Shown here: piece after piece, positions 24,672-33,460 of the stretch | How the letters are laid out: every line of letters starts with the position of its first letter | Numbering within the stretch: position 1 is the first letter of the stretch | From: Massilia pinisoli | Lineage (GTDB): Bacteria; Pseudomonadota; Gammaproteobacteria; Burkholderiales; Burkholderiaceae_D | Length of the DNA stretch: 64,000 nucleotides | Direction of reading: 5' to 3' | Assembly: GCF_024753285.1 (NCBI RefSeq) | Contig: NZ_JANUGW010000022.1 | Location: 52,851-116,850 of the forward strand | Position numbers and translations under genes: made by a program | Notes under the pieces: generated by a model | Database searches by the model: none | What the model was told of the DNA's origin: nothing | Seen by the model: the letters and a program-made list of their open reading frames with translations, nothing else

Positions 24672-26003
24672 ATGACCAACCCTGCGACCGCGCCGCTTGC
24701 CGACCCGCGCAAGCCCGCCATTCTCATCGTCGACGACGCGCCCGACAACCTCGGCGTGCTGCGGTCGATGATGCTGCGCCAAGGCTATCAGACGTTCGTC
24801 GCCACGTCCGGCGACCGCGCGCTCGACATCGCCCAGCGCGTCAAGCCCGACGTGATCCTGCTCGACGTCGTCATGCCCGGCCTCGACGGGCTGGAGACGT
24901 GCCGCCGCCTGAAAGCGCATCCCGCCACGGCGCGCATTCCCGTGATCTTCATGAGCGCGCGCGGCGACACGGCGGACATCGTCGCCGGCTTCGACACGGG
25001 CGCCGCCGACTACATCCCGAAGCCGCTGCGACTGGAAGAAGTGTGCGCGCGCGTGCGCGCCCAGCTGCGCCTGCGCAGCAGCACGGACACGCAGTCGGAA
25101 CAGGCCGACCGCCTGCGCACGATCGTCAACAGCATGGACCAGGGCCTGTTGATCGTCGAAGCCTGCGGCCGCGTGCAGTACGCGAACCCGGCCTGCGACC
25201 GCTACCTCGGCTATGCGCCCGAGGAGCTCGTCGGCCTGTCGCTGAAGGACTTGCTGGACTGCCCGGAAGCCGGCTGCTGCGAGGGCCTCGATGCGATCGG
25301 CAACGGCACGCGCGAAGTCAAGATCCGCCACCGCGACGGCGGCCTGCGCGCGATGGACCTGACGATGACGCCGATGCACGCAACGGACGGCCTGTTCGTC
25401 GCGCTGCTGCACGACATCACGCACCACAAGCAATCCGAGGACGCGCTGCAGCGCGCCGCGCTGCTCGATCCGCTCACGAAGATCGCCAACCGGCGCCACT
25501 TCGACGCGTTCCTGGAGAAGGAATGGCAGCGCGCGATCCGTAACGCGCAGCCGCTGTCGCTCGTCGTGCTCGACGTCGACCACTTCAAGCTGTACAACGA
25601 CACACTGGGCCACGCGGCCGGCGACGTGTGCCTGCAGCGGGTCGCGCGGACGCTGCAGGACCACGCGGCGCGCCCGACCGACCTCGCCGCGCGCTATGGT
25701 GGCGAGGAATTCGTGCTGCTGTTCGCCGAGACCCCTGCGGAAAACGCGGCGCGCCTCGCCGAGATGATCCGCACTGCGGTGGAGGCGCAGGAAATCCCCA
25801 ACCCGCGCTCGCCGACGTCGACGTGGCTCACCGTGTCCGTCGGCGTGGCCACGATCGTGCCGACGCAGCTGGATGCGATCGACAACCTGTTCGTCTGCGC
25901 CGACCGCGCCATGTATGCCGCCAAGGCCGGGGGCCGCAACCGCGTCGAGGCGACTATCGTCGGGACGGCGTGGGATGTCGTGCAGGACGCCGCGCTGTAT
26001 TGA
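24672..26003 (+). CDS. Response regulator with PAS and diguanylate cyclase (GGDEF) domains
   Basis: A 443-aa protein that makes cyclic di-GMP. Receiver domain 1-135 with phospho-acceptor Asp65 (VILLDVVMPGLDG) and Lys118 (PKPL); PAS domain about 145-255; GGDEF domain 262-435 with active GGEEF at 343-347 and an RxxD inhibitory site, RPTD, at 334-337. Catalysis and feedback inhibition should therefore be intact. No cognate kinase gene is adjacent. The 3' end overlaps the convergent LysR gene by 50 bp. Confidence 0.94.
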   Translation: MTNPATAPLADPRKPAILIVDDAPDNLGVLRSMMLRQGYQTFVATSGDRALDIAQRVKPDVILLDVVMPGLDGLETCRRLKAHPATARIPVIFMSARGDTADIVAGFDTGAADYIPKPLRLEEVCARVRAQLRLRSSTDTQSEQADRLRTIVNSMDQGLLIVEACGRVQYANPACDRYLGYAPEELVGLSLKDLLDCPEAGCCEGLDAIGNGTREVKIRHRDGGLRAMDLTMTPMHATDGLFVALLHDITHHKQSEDALQRAALLDPLTKIANRRHFDAFLEKEWQRAIRNAQPLSLVVLDVDHFKLYNDTLGHAAGDVCLQRVARTLQDHAARPTDLAARYGGEEFVLLFAETPAENAARLAEMIRTAVEAQEIPNPRSPTSTWLTVSVGVATIVPTQLDAIDNLFVCADRAMYAAKAGGRNRVEATIVGTAWDVVQDAALY

Positions 26004-26931
26004 GCGAACCTGACAGGCGAGCCGGTTCAGCCGCATCCGCGGCGATCAACTCGACCACCCAGTCGATGAACGCGCGCAGCTTGCGACTCACGCGGCGATT
26101 CGACGGATAGGCCACGTACAGGGGCATCGGCGCGATCTCCCAGCCTTCGAACAAACGCACGAGGCCACCGTTGGCGACGGCCGCCCTGGCCATGTAGTCC
26201 GGCAGCCACACGATGCCCAGGCCGGCCAGTGCGGCCACGAGGAACGCGTTGCCGTCGTCGATCGCCAGCATGTGTCTCGTGTCGAGCGGGACGCTGTCGT
26301 CTCCCCGTCGCAGCTCGTAGGCGAATCCGGGCCCGGCGCGCGCGCCGCGAAAACGCACGACGTGGTGCGGCGGCTCGCGCAACTGTGCCGGATGCGTCGG
26401 TACCCCGGCCCGCGCCAGGTACGCCGGCGCGGCATAGACGCGCAGTTGCAGGTCGGCGACGTGTCGCGCGACCAGGGACTGGTCCGTGATGGCGCCGCCC
26501 CGCACGACGCAATCGACGTTATCGCCGATCAGATCCACCATGCGGTCGCTGACGCCCAGGTCGAGCTGGATGTCCGGATAGCGCGCATAGAACGCGGGCA
26601 GCGCGGGTACGAGCAGCATCGTCGCGAACGGGCCGGGCACGTCGACGCGCAGCTGCCCCGACGGCACCGTCGACGTGTTCGGCAACCCCGTCTCGAGCTC
26701 CTCCAGGTCGGCCAGCATGCGCACCACGCGCTCGTAGTAGATCGCGCCGTCCTCGGTCACGTTGACCTTGCGCGTGGTCCGGTGCAGCAGCCGGACACGC
26801 AGCCGCGCCTCCAGCTGCTGGATCAGCTGGGTCACGGTCGCCCGGCTCATGTCCAGTGGCTGCGCAGCCTTCGTGAAACTGCCCGCCTCGACCACCCGCA
26901 CGAACGCACGCATGCCATCGAATCGGTCCAT
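25954..26931 (-). CDS. LysR-family transcriptional regulator
   Basis: A 325-aa regulator starting at ATG 26931 (MDRFDGMRAFVRVVEAGSF). It has a standard HTH (FTKAAQPLDMSRATVTQLIQQLEARL) and an effector domain (GQLRVDVPGPFATMLLVPALPAF). It belongs to the large CrgA/DsdC-like group of short-loop LysR proteins. Divergent from the second RidA gene, with a perfect dyad at 26949-26963 between them. Confidence 0.9.
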   Translation of the reverse strand: MDRFDGMRAFVRVVEAGSFTKAAQPLDMSRATVTQLIQQLEARLRVRLLHRTTRKVNVTEDGAIYYERVVRMLADLEELETGLPNTSTVPSGQLRVDVPGPFATMLLVPALPAFYARYPDIQLDLGVSDRMVDLIGDNVDCVVRGGAITDQSLVARHVADLQLRVYAAPAYLARAGVPTHPAQLREPPHHVVRFRGARAGPGFAYELRRGDDSVPLDTRHMLAIDDGNAFLVAALAGLGIVWLPDYMARAAVANGGLVRLFEGWEIAPMPLYVAYPSNRRVSRKLRAFIDWVVELIAADAAEPARLSGSLNTARRPARHPTPSRR

Positions 26932-26948
26932 CGGCCCTCCCCTGATTG

Positions 26949-26963
26949 TTTGGAATATCCAAA
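26949..26963. promoter_or_regulatory. Perfect dyad TTTGGA-ATA-TCCAAA between LysR and RidA genes
   Basis: A 15-bp palindrome with 6-bp arms and a 3-bp centre lies 18 bp upstream of the LysR start and about 90 bp from the RidA start. It is a good candidate autoregulatory LysR site. Evidence is symmetry and position only. Confidence 0.5.
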
Positions 26964-27055
26964 TGGTGAAGATAGCACTTGCCCATTTATCCGAAAAGTC
27001 TAGCGCGCTACAGTAGAACCGTGCCGATTCCGGCAACCATCACAAGGAGGTTTCC

Positions 27056-27448
27056 ATGCGAGTCCGTGACGTCGTTTTCCCGCCAGGGCGCCAAGCGCTC
27101 TATGAAGCAAACCGTTATTCGCCCGCCGTGCGCGCCAACGGCTTCCTGTTCGTCTCCGGCCAGGTGGGGAGCCGCGAGGACGGCACGCCCGAACCCGAAC
27201 TCGACGATCAGGTGCGGCGCGCGTTTGCCAACCTGAATGCCATCCTGGACGCGGCCCACTGCACGTTCGCGGACGTCGTCGACGTGACCGTGTTCATCGT
27301 CGATCCGCAGGCCAAGTTCGAGCGCATCTGGCGCGTGGCCCAGGAATACTGGGGCGAAGCGCCCTACCCGACCGTGACGGCCGTCGGCGTGACCTGGCTG
27401 TATGGATTCGACTTCGAGATCAAGGTCGTCGCGCGCATCCCGGACTGA
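27056..27448 (+). CDS. RidA-family protein
   Basis: A 130-aa YjgF-type protein of canonical length (YSPAVRANGFLFVSGQVGSREDG, CTFADVVDVTVFIVD). A near-perfect AAGGAGG (27044-27050) precedes the ATG, predicting high expression. A TACAGT box at 27009-27014 may be its -10. It is distinct from the RidA at 22688 and is likely controlled by the divergent LysR protein. Its substrate imine is unknown. Confidence 0.9.
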   Translation: MRVRDVVFPPGRQALYEANRYSPAVRANGFLFVSGQVGSREDGTPEPELDDQVRRAFANLNAILDAAHCTFADVVDVTVFIVDPQAKFERIWRVAQEYWGEAPYPTVTAVGVTWLYGFDFEIKVVARIPD

Positions 27449-27453
27449 TCGGG

Positions 27454-29022
27454 TCAGCTTGCCGGATACCCCGTGATCGCCGCGATGTCGCGGTACAGCG
27501 GCTGCAGCTGCCGGTACATCTTCAGATAGACCTGCCGGTACAGCCGGTCATACACGTCGCGGTGCGCCGGCACCGGTTCGAACACCCTGCCCACCCGCGT
27601 CATCGCATCCATCGCCGCCGCGAAATCGCGATGCAGCCCCAGCCCGACGGCGGCGTCGATGGCGGCGCCCAGGCCCGACGTCTCGTACACGTGCGGCCGC
27701 GCCGTCGGCAGGCCGAAGATGTCGGCCGTCAGCTGCATCGCGCAATCGCTCTGCGAGCCGCCGCCGGATACGCGCAGCGCCGTGATCGGCACGCCGCTGC
27801 GCTGCTCGATGCGCTCCTTCCCTTCGCGCAGCGCGTACGCGAGGCCTTCCAGGATCGCGCGGTACACGTGCGCGCGCGTGTGCACGTCGCCGAAGCCGAT
27901 GATGGCGCCTTTCGCCTCGCGCCCCGGCACGCGGATGCCGGGTGTCCAGTACGGCTGCAGCATCAGCCCCATGGAGCCCGGCGGGACGGCGCTCGCCAGC
28001 TGGTCGAACAGGTGCTCGGGCGCCACGTCTTCCGCCAGCGCGCGCTGCTGCTCGCGGTGGCCGAACTGCTCCTTGAACCAGTTGACCATCCAGTAGCCGC
28101 GGAACACCTGCACCTCGCTGCTGTACGCGCCCGGAATGGCGGCGGGATATGGCGGGAGGAACGGCGTCACCTCGACGTAGCGGGTGCCCGTCGTGTTGAT
28201 GGTGGCCGTCGTGCCGTAGCTCAGGCACCCGACGTGCGGCTCGCGGCAGCCGGCGCCGATCACTTCGCACGCCTTGTCCGCGGCGGCCGCCAGCAGCGGC
28301 GTGCCGGCCGGGATGCCGGTGGCGTCGGCCGCGTCCCGGCCGATCTCGCCCAGCCGGTCGCCCGGCTCCACGAGTTCCGGGAGCATGCGCGGTTCGACGG
28401 CCAGCGCCTGCCACTTCCAGTCGCGCGGCCCGGCCCAGCGCCGGCGCTTGTAGTCGAACGGGACGTACGCCACCTGCGACCCGGACGAATCGGCGAACCG
28501 CCCGCACAGCCGCCAGTTCAGGTAGCCGGACAGCAGCAGGAATTTGTCGGTCGCGGCCCAGATCTCCGGTTCGTGCGCGCGGATCCAGTTGATCTCGGCC
28601 TCGCCGCGAAAATAATCGATGGTGCCGTCCACGCGCGCCAGCTTGAACGCCGTGCGCCACCACCAGGCCATGGGCGGCACCGTGTCCGTGTGGCGCTGGT
28701 CGAGCCACGTGATGGCCGGACGCAGCGGGCGGCCGTCGCGGTCCAGGTTGACGACGGTGCCGCGCTGCGTCGTCACCGCGACGCCGGCGATTGCGTCGCG
28801 CCGCACGCCGGGCTGCGTCCACAGCCCCTGGCATGCACGACACAGCGATTGCCAGTAATCCTGCGGGTCGTGCTCGGCCCAGCCGGGCTGCCGCGAAAAA
28901 TACGGGTCGAGCATCACCTGCGACTTGGCGACGATGTTCCCGGCGAGGTCGAACAGGATCGCGCGCACGCTCTGCGTGCCGTTGTCGATGGCAAGGATCG
29001 TCGGTTCAGTGTTGGTGTTCAT
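27454..29022 (-). CDS. FGGY-family carbohydrate kinase
   Basis: A 522-aa sugar/polyol kinase. The start at 29022 gives MNTNTEPTILAIDNGTQSVRAILFD, the ATP-binding phosphate-1 motif. GVAVTTQRGTVVNLDRDGRPLRPAITWLDQR and SGGGSQSDCAMQLTADIFGLP are the two family signatures. The substrate is not obvious; it is not a plain GlpK by eye. It overlaps the GlpD-like gene by 17 bp as the last gene of a three-gene operon, so a glycerol- or glycerol-ether-like substrate is reasonable. Confidence 0.88.
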   Translation of the reverse strand: MNTNTEPTILAIDNGTQSVRAILFDLAGNIVAKSQVMLDPYFSRQPGWAEHDPQDYWQSLCRACQGLWTQPGVRRDAIAGVAVTTQRGTVVNLDRDGRPLRPAITWLDQRHTDTVPPMAWWWRTAFKLARVDGTIDYFRGEAEINWIRAHEPEIWAATDKFLLLSGYLNWRLCGRFADSSGSQVAYVPFDYKRRRWAGPRDWKWQALAVEPRMLPELVEPGDRLGEIGRDAADATGIPAGTPLLAAAADKACEVIGAGCREPHVGCLSYGTTATINTTGTRYVEVTPFLPPYPAAIPGAYSSEVQVFRGYWMVNWFKEQFGHREQQRALAEDVAPEHLFDQLASAVPPGSMGLMLQPYWTPGIRVPGREAKGAIIGFGDVHTRAHVYRAILEGLAYALREGKERIEQRSGVPITALRVSGGGSQSDCAMQLTADIFGLPTARPHVYETSGLGAAIDAAVGLGLHRDFAAAMDAMTRVGRVFEPVPAHRDVYDRLYRQVYLKMYRQLQPLYRDIAAITGYPAS

Positions 29023-30628
29023 CGGGCACGCCGTGGTGAGTGGTCCAGTGTGTGCGGTACGCCGCCTCTTCCTGCTCCCAGTGTACGTCGTCCCAGCCGA
29101 GCTCCGGCTGGCAAATGGCGCGGATGCGCGCCAGATGCGCCGCGCCGCCATCACGCAGCAGGAGGCCCAGCCGCGTGCGGCGCAGCAGCAGGTCGTCCAG
29201 GTGCCGCACGGCCTCGCAGCGCGCGGCCCAGCGCAGCTCGGCCCACGCCGTTTCCGTGCCGGGGATGCGTTCCAGTTCGCCCGGCAGCGCCGCGTCCAGC
29301 AGCGCTGCCGCACACGCGCCGTAGCGGCCGTGCAGCCGGCGCCAGAGGCTCGCGTCCACGTGCGGCGCGTCCACGTGCGGCGCGTCCACGTGCGGCGCGT
29401 CCGGGTGCGGCACGGGCGCGAACACGGGGCGCGCGTCCAGCGGATCGTCCCAGCCAGGGCTTTGCTGCTTCACCAGCCGCAGCGCGTCGAGCGCGATGGC
29501 GCGGAACGTCGTCAGCTTGCCGCCCGCAATCGCCACGAGACCTGGACTGCTCCACGTCACGTGCTCGCGTCCTTCCTGCGACGGCGCCCCACCCTCCTTG
29601 CCCGCGATGACGGGCCGGACACCCGCATACGTCGACACGATGTCCGAGTCGGTGAGTTGCAGCTGCGGGAACTGCGCCCGCAACGCCGCCATCAGGTAAT
29701 CGACTTCCGCGGGCGTGATGCGGGGCTCGCGCTCCATGGTTTCCTCGTGGTCGAGGTCCGTCGTGCCGACCAGCGTCGCGCCTTCCCACGGATACGCGAA
29801 CACGGGCCGGCCGTCGTGCGGATGCATCAGGCTGACGGCGCGCGCCAGCGGCAGCCGCCACGCGGGCAGGATCAGATGGCTGCCGCGCAGCGGACGCAGG
29901 CGCGGGCCCTGGCCGTGCAACGGGCCGGACCACGCCCCCGTCGCATCGACGACGACGCGCGCACGCACCGTGTACGTCGCGCCATCGTCGGTGCAGGCGA
30001 GCGTCGCGCCGCACACGCGGCCATCGATCCGCAGCAGCTCGCGCGCGCCGACGTGGTTGACGGCCGCCGCGCCATGGTCCAGCGCTTCGCGCAGCACGCG
30101 CAGCACCAGGCGGGCATCGTCCGTGCGGGCGTCCGTGTAGACGATGCCGCCGGCCAGGCCGTCGCGCTTCACGTTCGGCGCCGCCATCAGGAAGTCGTCG
30201 GCGGCGAGCCAGTGCGGTTCGCGCCGGTGCGCCATCGCGTCGTACAGCGCAAGGCCCGTGAGGAAGCTGCGCCGGCCACGCGCACCAATGTACTGCGCGA
30301 ACGCGAAACCCTGCGGCTCGACGAGGCCGGGCGCGGCGCGCAGCAGCATCTCGCGCTCGCGCACGGATTCCGCCGTCAGCCGCAGATGGCCGCCCTTCAG
30401 GTAGCGCAGGCCGCCGTGCACGAGTTTCGACGAGCGGCTCGACGTGCCCCACGCGAAGTCGCAGCGCTCGACGAGCAGCGCACGCAAGCCGCGCCGCGCC
30501 GCTTCCAGCAGCACGCCGGCGCCGCTGATGCCGCCGCCGATCACGAGCACGTCCCACTCGTGGGCCAGCACGTCGCCCAGGCCCGCGCGCCCGTCCCTCC
30601 GCCACAGCGCGGCGTAATCTGCCGTCAT
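29006..30628 (-). CDS. glpD: Glycerol-3-phosphate dehydrogenase/oxidase (GlpD family)
   Basis: A 540-aa FAD enzyme that oxidises sn-glycerol 3-phosphate to dihydroxyacetone phosphate at the inner membrane. The Rossmann motif VLVIGGGISGAGVLLEAARRG begins near residue 23. SSRSSKLVHGGLRYL is a GlpD hallmark, and HPHDGRPVFAYPWEG and VSTYAGVRPVI follow. A short DAPHV-type repeat of variable-number look lies in the C-terminal part (DNA 29352-29411). ATG 30628 overlaps the upstream gene stop (ATGA). It is part of the alkylglycerone-synthase-like operon and may be a paralogue of a housekeeping glpD elsewhere. Confidence 0.9.
   Translation of the reverse strand: MTADYAALWRRDGRAGLGDVLAHEWDVLVIGGGISGAGVLLEAARRGLRALLVERCDFAWGTSSRSSKLVHGGLRYLKGGHLRLTAESVREREMLLRAAPGLVEPQGFAFAQYIGARGRRSFLTGLALYDAMAHRREPHWLAADDFLMAAPNVKRDGLAGGIVYTDARTDDARLVLRVLREALDHGAAAVNHVGARELLRIDGRVCGATLACTDDGATYTVRARVVVDATGAWSGPLHGQGPRLRPLRGSHLILPAWRLPLARAVSLMHPHDGRPVFAYPWEGATLVGTTDLDHEETMEREPRITPAEVDYLMAALRAQFPQLQLTDSDIVSTYAGVRPVIAGKEGGAPSQEGREHVTWSSPGLVAIAGGKLTTFRAIALDALRLVKQQSPGWDDPLDARPVFAPVPHPDAPHVDAPHVDAPHVDASLWRRLHGRYGACAAALLDAALPGELERIPGTETAWAELRWAARCEAVRHLDDLLLRRTRLGLLLRDGGAAHLARIRAICQPELGWDDVHWEQEEAAYRTHWTTHHGVPDEHQH
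29352..29411. repeat. 15-bp in-frame tandem repeat inside glpD
   Basis: GCGTCCACGTGCGGC is repeated at 29352, 29367 and 29382, with an imperfect fourth unit at 29397 (ACG replaced by GGG). It encodes a run of Asp-Ala-Pro-His-Val units in a surface region of GlpD. Whole-codon units keep the frame whatever the copy number. Confidence 0.9.
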
Positions 30629-32217
30629 GGCGTCACCAGCTTGCCCGGATTCATGCGGCCATCCGGATCGAATTCGCGGAACAGTGTGCGCAGCGCCGCC
30701 ATGCCGAGTTCTCCCTTTTCGTGTGCGAGCCACGGCGCGTGGTCACGGCCCACCCCGTGCTGGTGGCTGATCGTACCGCCGCTCGCGACGATCGCCTCCG
30801 ACACGGCCGTCTTCAGCCGGCGCCAGCGCGCGAGGTCCGCGTCGTAGTCGCCGGCCAGGCGCCAGATGAACGTCGAGTAGACGCTGGCCCCTTGCGGATA
30901 CAAGTGCGACAAGTGGGTGTACGCGTGCACCCGCTCGCCGGCCTGCGCGAGCGCGTCGTGCGCGGCCCGCTCGATGGCGCGCATGGCGGGCGTGACGCGG
31001 GGCCAGTCGAGCGCCGTCTCCACCGTATCGATCGCATACCCGTGCGCCCACGCGCTGTTGCGCAGGTAGACGTTGCGGAAGCGGTTGCGCTTCCACCGCT
31101 CGCCCAGCCCGCGGCCCGCGTGCACGCCGCCGTCGCGCCGCGCCAGCGCCAGCGCGGCCTTCAGTGCCGCGCGTGCTTGCGCCTTCTCGCCGCTGGCGCC
31201 GACGAGCAGCATGCATTTATCCGCGCCCGCGCCGCGCAGCTTCAGCCACGCTTCCAGCAGCGCCACCTGGCGGCCATGGCCGGCCAGCGTGAGCATCGTG
31301 GCGGTCTCCGTCGCGTTCGATACGCGCAGCATCGACAGGCCCAGGCGCGCTTGCACGATGATGCGCACGGCCCGTTCGGCGGCATGCCAATCGGGGAAGA
31401 ACACGGCGTGAAAGGCTTCGTACGGCGGCAGGCGGCTGATGCGCACGGCCGCTTCCGTCAGGATGCCGAGCCGCCCTTCCGACCCGAGCACCAGTTCGCG
31501 CAGGTCGGGGCCCGCGGCGGATGCCGGGAACGTGGGCATGGCGAGCGTGCCGGATGGCGTCTCCACGCGCCCCCCCGCGAACAGCTGCTCGATGCGGCCG
31601 TAGCGCAGCGACTGCTGGCCGGACGAGCGCGTGACGACCCAGCCGCCCAACGTGGAGTAATCGAACGATTGCGGGAAGTGGCCCAGCGTATAGCCGTGCG
31701 CGCGCAGCTGCGCTTCCAGGTCGGGCCCCGCCACGCCGGCCTCGAACACCGCGAGCTGTGCCTCCTCGTCGAGCGACACGAGCGCCCGCATGCGCGCCAT
31801 GTCGACGGAAAGCGTGGGCCGCGCGCCGACGGCATCCAGGTGGCCCGCGACGCTCGTGCCGCCGCCGTACGGCACGATGGCCACGTCGTGCGCCGCCGCC
31901 CAGCGCAGCAAGGTGCGCACGTCGTCGGCGCTTTCCGGATACGCGACGCCGTCCGGCGCCGCATCGATGCGGCCGTAGCGCAGGCGCAGCCAGTCCTGCA
32001 GGCTCTGGCCCGTCGCGTGTGCGAGCCGCGCCGGCGCGCCCGCATCGACGAGCGCATGCGGCGGCAGGCGGCCCGGCGGCAGGCTCGCGCACAGCGCGTC
32101 GAATGCGGCGTCATGGGGCGCCGTGCCCGCGCCGATGGCCCCGCGCAGGAACGCCAGCGCGCCTTCGCCCAGCGGTACGTCGATCGTATCGTCTCCCCAA
32201 CCGTTCCAGCGTCGCAT
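30625..32217 (-). CDS. FAD-binding oxidase, alkylglycerone-phosphate-synthase-like
   Basis: A 530-aa flavoprotein of the VAO/PCMH fold. The PP-loop region is VAYPESADDVRTLLRWAAAHDVAIVPYGGGTSVAGHL, and GHFPQSFDYSTLGGWVVTRSSGQQSLRYGRIEQLF is a close match to the substrate/FAD region of alkyl-DHAP synthase. The C-terminus has GGTISHQHGVGRDHAPW with catalytic-type histidines. ATG 32217 follows GGGGAGAA. AGPS replaces the acyl chain of acyl-DHAP by a fatty alcohol to make ether lipids; whether this homologue does so is unproven. It leads an operon with GlpD and a kinase. Confidence 0.85.
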   Translation of the reverse strand: MRRWNGWGDDTIDVPLGEGALAFLRGAIGAGTAPHDAAFDALCASLPPGRLPPHALVDAGAPARLAHATGQSLQDWLRLRYGRIDAAPDGVAYPESADDVRTLLRWAAAHDVAIVPYGGGTSVAGHLDAVGARPTLSVDMARMRALVSLDEEAQLAVFEAGVAGPDLEAQLRAHGYTLGHFPQSFDYSTLGGWVVTRSSGQQSLRYGRIEQLFAGGRVETPSGTLAMPTFPASAAGPDLRELVLGSEGRLGILTEAAVRISRLPPYEAFHAVFFPDWHAAERAVRIIVQARLGLSMLRVSNATETATMLTLAGHGRQVALLEAWLKLRGAGADKCMLLVGASGEKAQARAALKAALALARRDGGVHAGRGLGERWKRNRFRNVYLRNSAWAHGYAIDTVETALDWPRVTPAMRAIERAAHDALAQAGERVHAYTHLSHLYPQGASVYSTFIWRLAGDYDADLARWRRLKTAVSEAIVASGGTISHQHGVGRDHAPWLAHEKGELGMAALRTLFREFDPDGRMNPGKLVTP

Positions 32218-32300
32218 CTGCCGTTCTCCCCGTCGTGTTATGCGGCTATACTCGTTGGCGGCCACTTTAAGAAAAACGACGACCCGAGTATTGCGGATTC

Positions 32301-33350
32301 ATGCCAAGCGCTTGTTCGAACATGCCAGCCACGCCGTCACGCGTCACCGCAGCCTATCTGCAGCCGCTGCTGGAGACCGCGGCTGCGCTGGGCATCGCGC
32401 CGTCCGCGCTGGCGCAGGCGGCCGGCCTCGCACCCGATCTGCTCGACCCGCTGCCGGACGCGCTGGCGGCATCCGACTATATCGCGCTGCTCGACGCGGG
32501 CAGCCGCCTCGCCCGCGACCCGCACTTCGGCCTGCACGTGGGCGAGCGCGTGCGGCCCGGGACGTATAGCGTGTACGGCCTCGTGCTGCTGGCCTGCCGC
32601 GACATCGGCCAGGCGCTGGAACAGACGCAGCGCTACGAACAGCTGGCGCACGACCTGGGTCGCTCGCGTCTCGACGCCCATGGCGCACACGCGCGCTACA
32701 CGTGGGTCAGCCATTATCCGCACGCGAGCCGGCACCTGGCGGAAAGCGTGTTCGCCGGCATCCGCACGTTCGGCTCGTGGCTCGCGGGCCGGCCGCTGGC
32801 GCCGCGCGCCCTCGCCTTCGCACACCTGCGTCCTGACGATGCCGACCCGGCCGAGTATGCGCGCGTGCTGGGCGGCGTGCCCGCGTTCGGCGCGTCCGCG
32901 CACACGGTCGATTTCGACGCGGCCCTCCTCGCGCTGCCGCTGCCCGCCGCCGACACGGCGATGTATCCCCTGTTGCAGCAGCATGCCGAACGCCTGCTGC
33001 GCGAACGGGCGCAGGCGGCGAGCGGCATCGTCGCGCAGGTGCACGCGGCGATCGTGCGCACGCTCGCGCGCGAACCCGTGCGGCTGGCCGGCATCGCCGC
33101 CGAACTCGCGCTGTCGCCGCGCACCTTGCAGCGCAAGCTGGCCGATGCCGGTGCCACGTTCCAGCAGGTGCTGGACGCCGCGCGCTACGCGCTGGCGATG
33201 GACTATCTGCGCCAGGACGGCCTGTCGCTCGTCGACATCGCCTTCCTGCTCGGTTTCCAGGAACAGAGCGCCTTTACGCACGCGTTCCGCGAATGGTCGG
33301 GCGTAAACCCCGGCGCATGGCGCGAACGGGCGCTGGCGGTCGGCCGGTAA
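32301..33350 (+). CDS. AraC-family transcriptional regulator
   Basis: A 349-aa regulator with an N-terminal 'arabinose-binding-like' domain (LQPLLETAAALGIAPSALAQAAGL, YIALLDAGSRLARDPHFGLHVGERV) and a C-terminal AraC HTH (VRLAGIAAELALSPRTLQRKLADAGATF, LVDIAFLLGFQEQSAFTHAFREWSG). This is the ArgR/OruR-like architecture. Divergent from the flavoprotein-GlpD-kinase operon with an 83-bp gap, so it probably controls that operon. ATG 32322 is an alternative start. Confidence 0.92.
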   Translation: MPSACSNMPATPSRVTAAYLQPLLETAAALGIAPSALAQAAGLAPDLLDPLPDALAASDYIALLDAGSRLARDPHFGLHVGERVRPGTYSVYGLVLLACRDIGQALEQTQRYEQLAHDLGRSRLDAHGAHARYTWVSHYPHASRHLAESVFAGIRTFGSWLAGRPLAPRALAFAHLRPDDADPAEYARVLGGVPAFGASAHTVDFDAALLALPLPAADTAMYPLLQQHAERLLRERAQAASGIVAQVHAAIVRTLAREPVRLAGIAAELALSPRTLQRKLADAGATFQQVLDAARYALAMDYLRQDGLSLVDIAFLLGFQEQSAFTHAFREWSGVNPGAWRERALAVGR

Positions 33351-33403
33351 AAATTGGACATCGGACTGGGTGTTTTCATTAAACCGCCCGGTTCCCCTTT
33401 TGC

Positions 33404-33409
33404 TATAAC
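33404..33409 (+). promoter_or_regulatory. Extended -10 box of the GH31 gene
   Basis: TGcTATAAC at 33401-33409 is an extended -10, 51 bp before the ATG. No clear -35 is present, as is usual for extended -10 promoters. Confidence 0.45.
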
Positions 33410-33460
33410 GTCAGGTCGACCCGGCCGCCGGCGCCGGACAACACAGCGAGTCAATACAAT

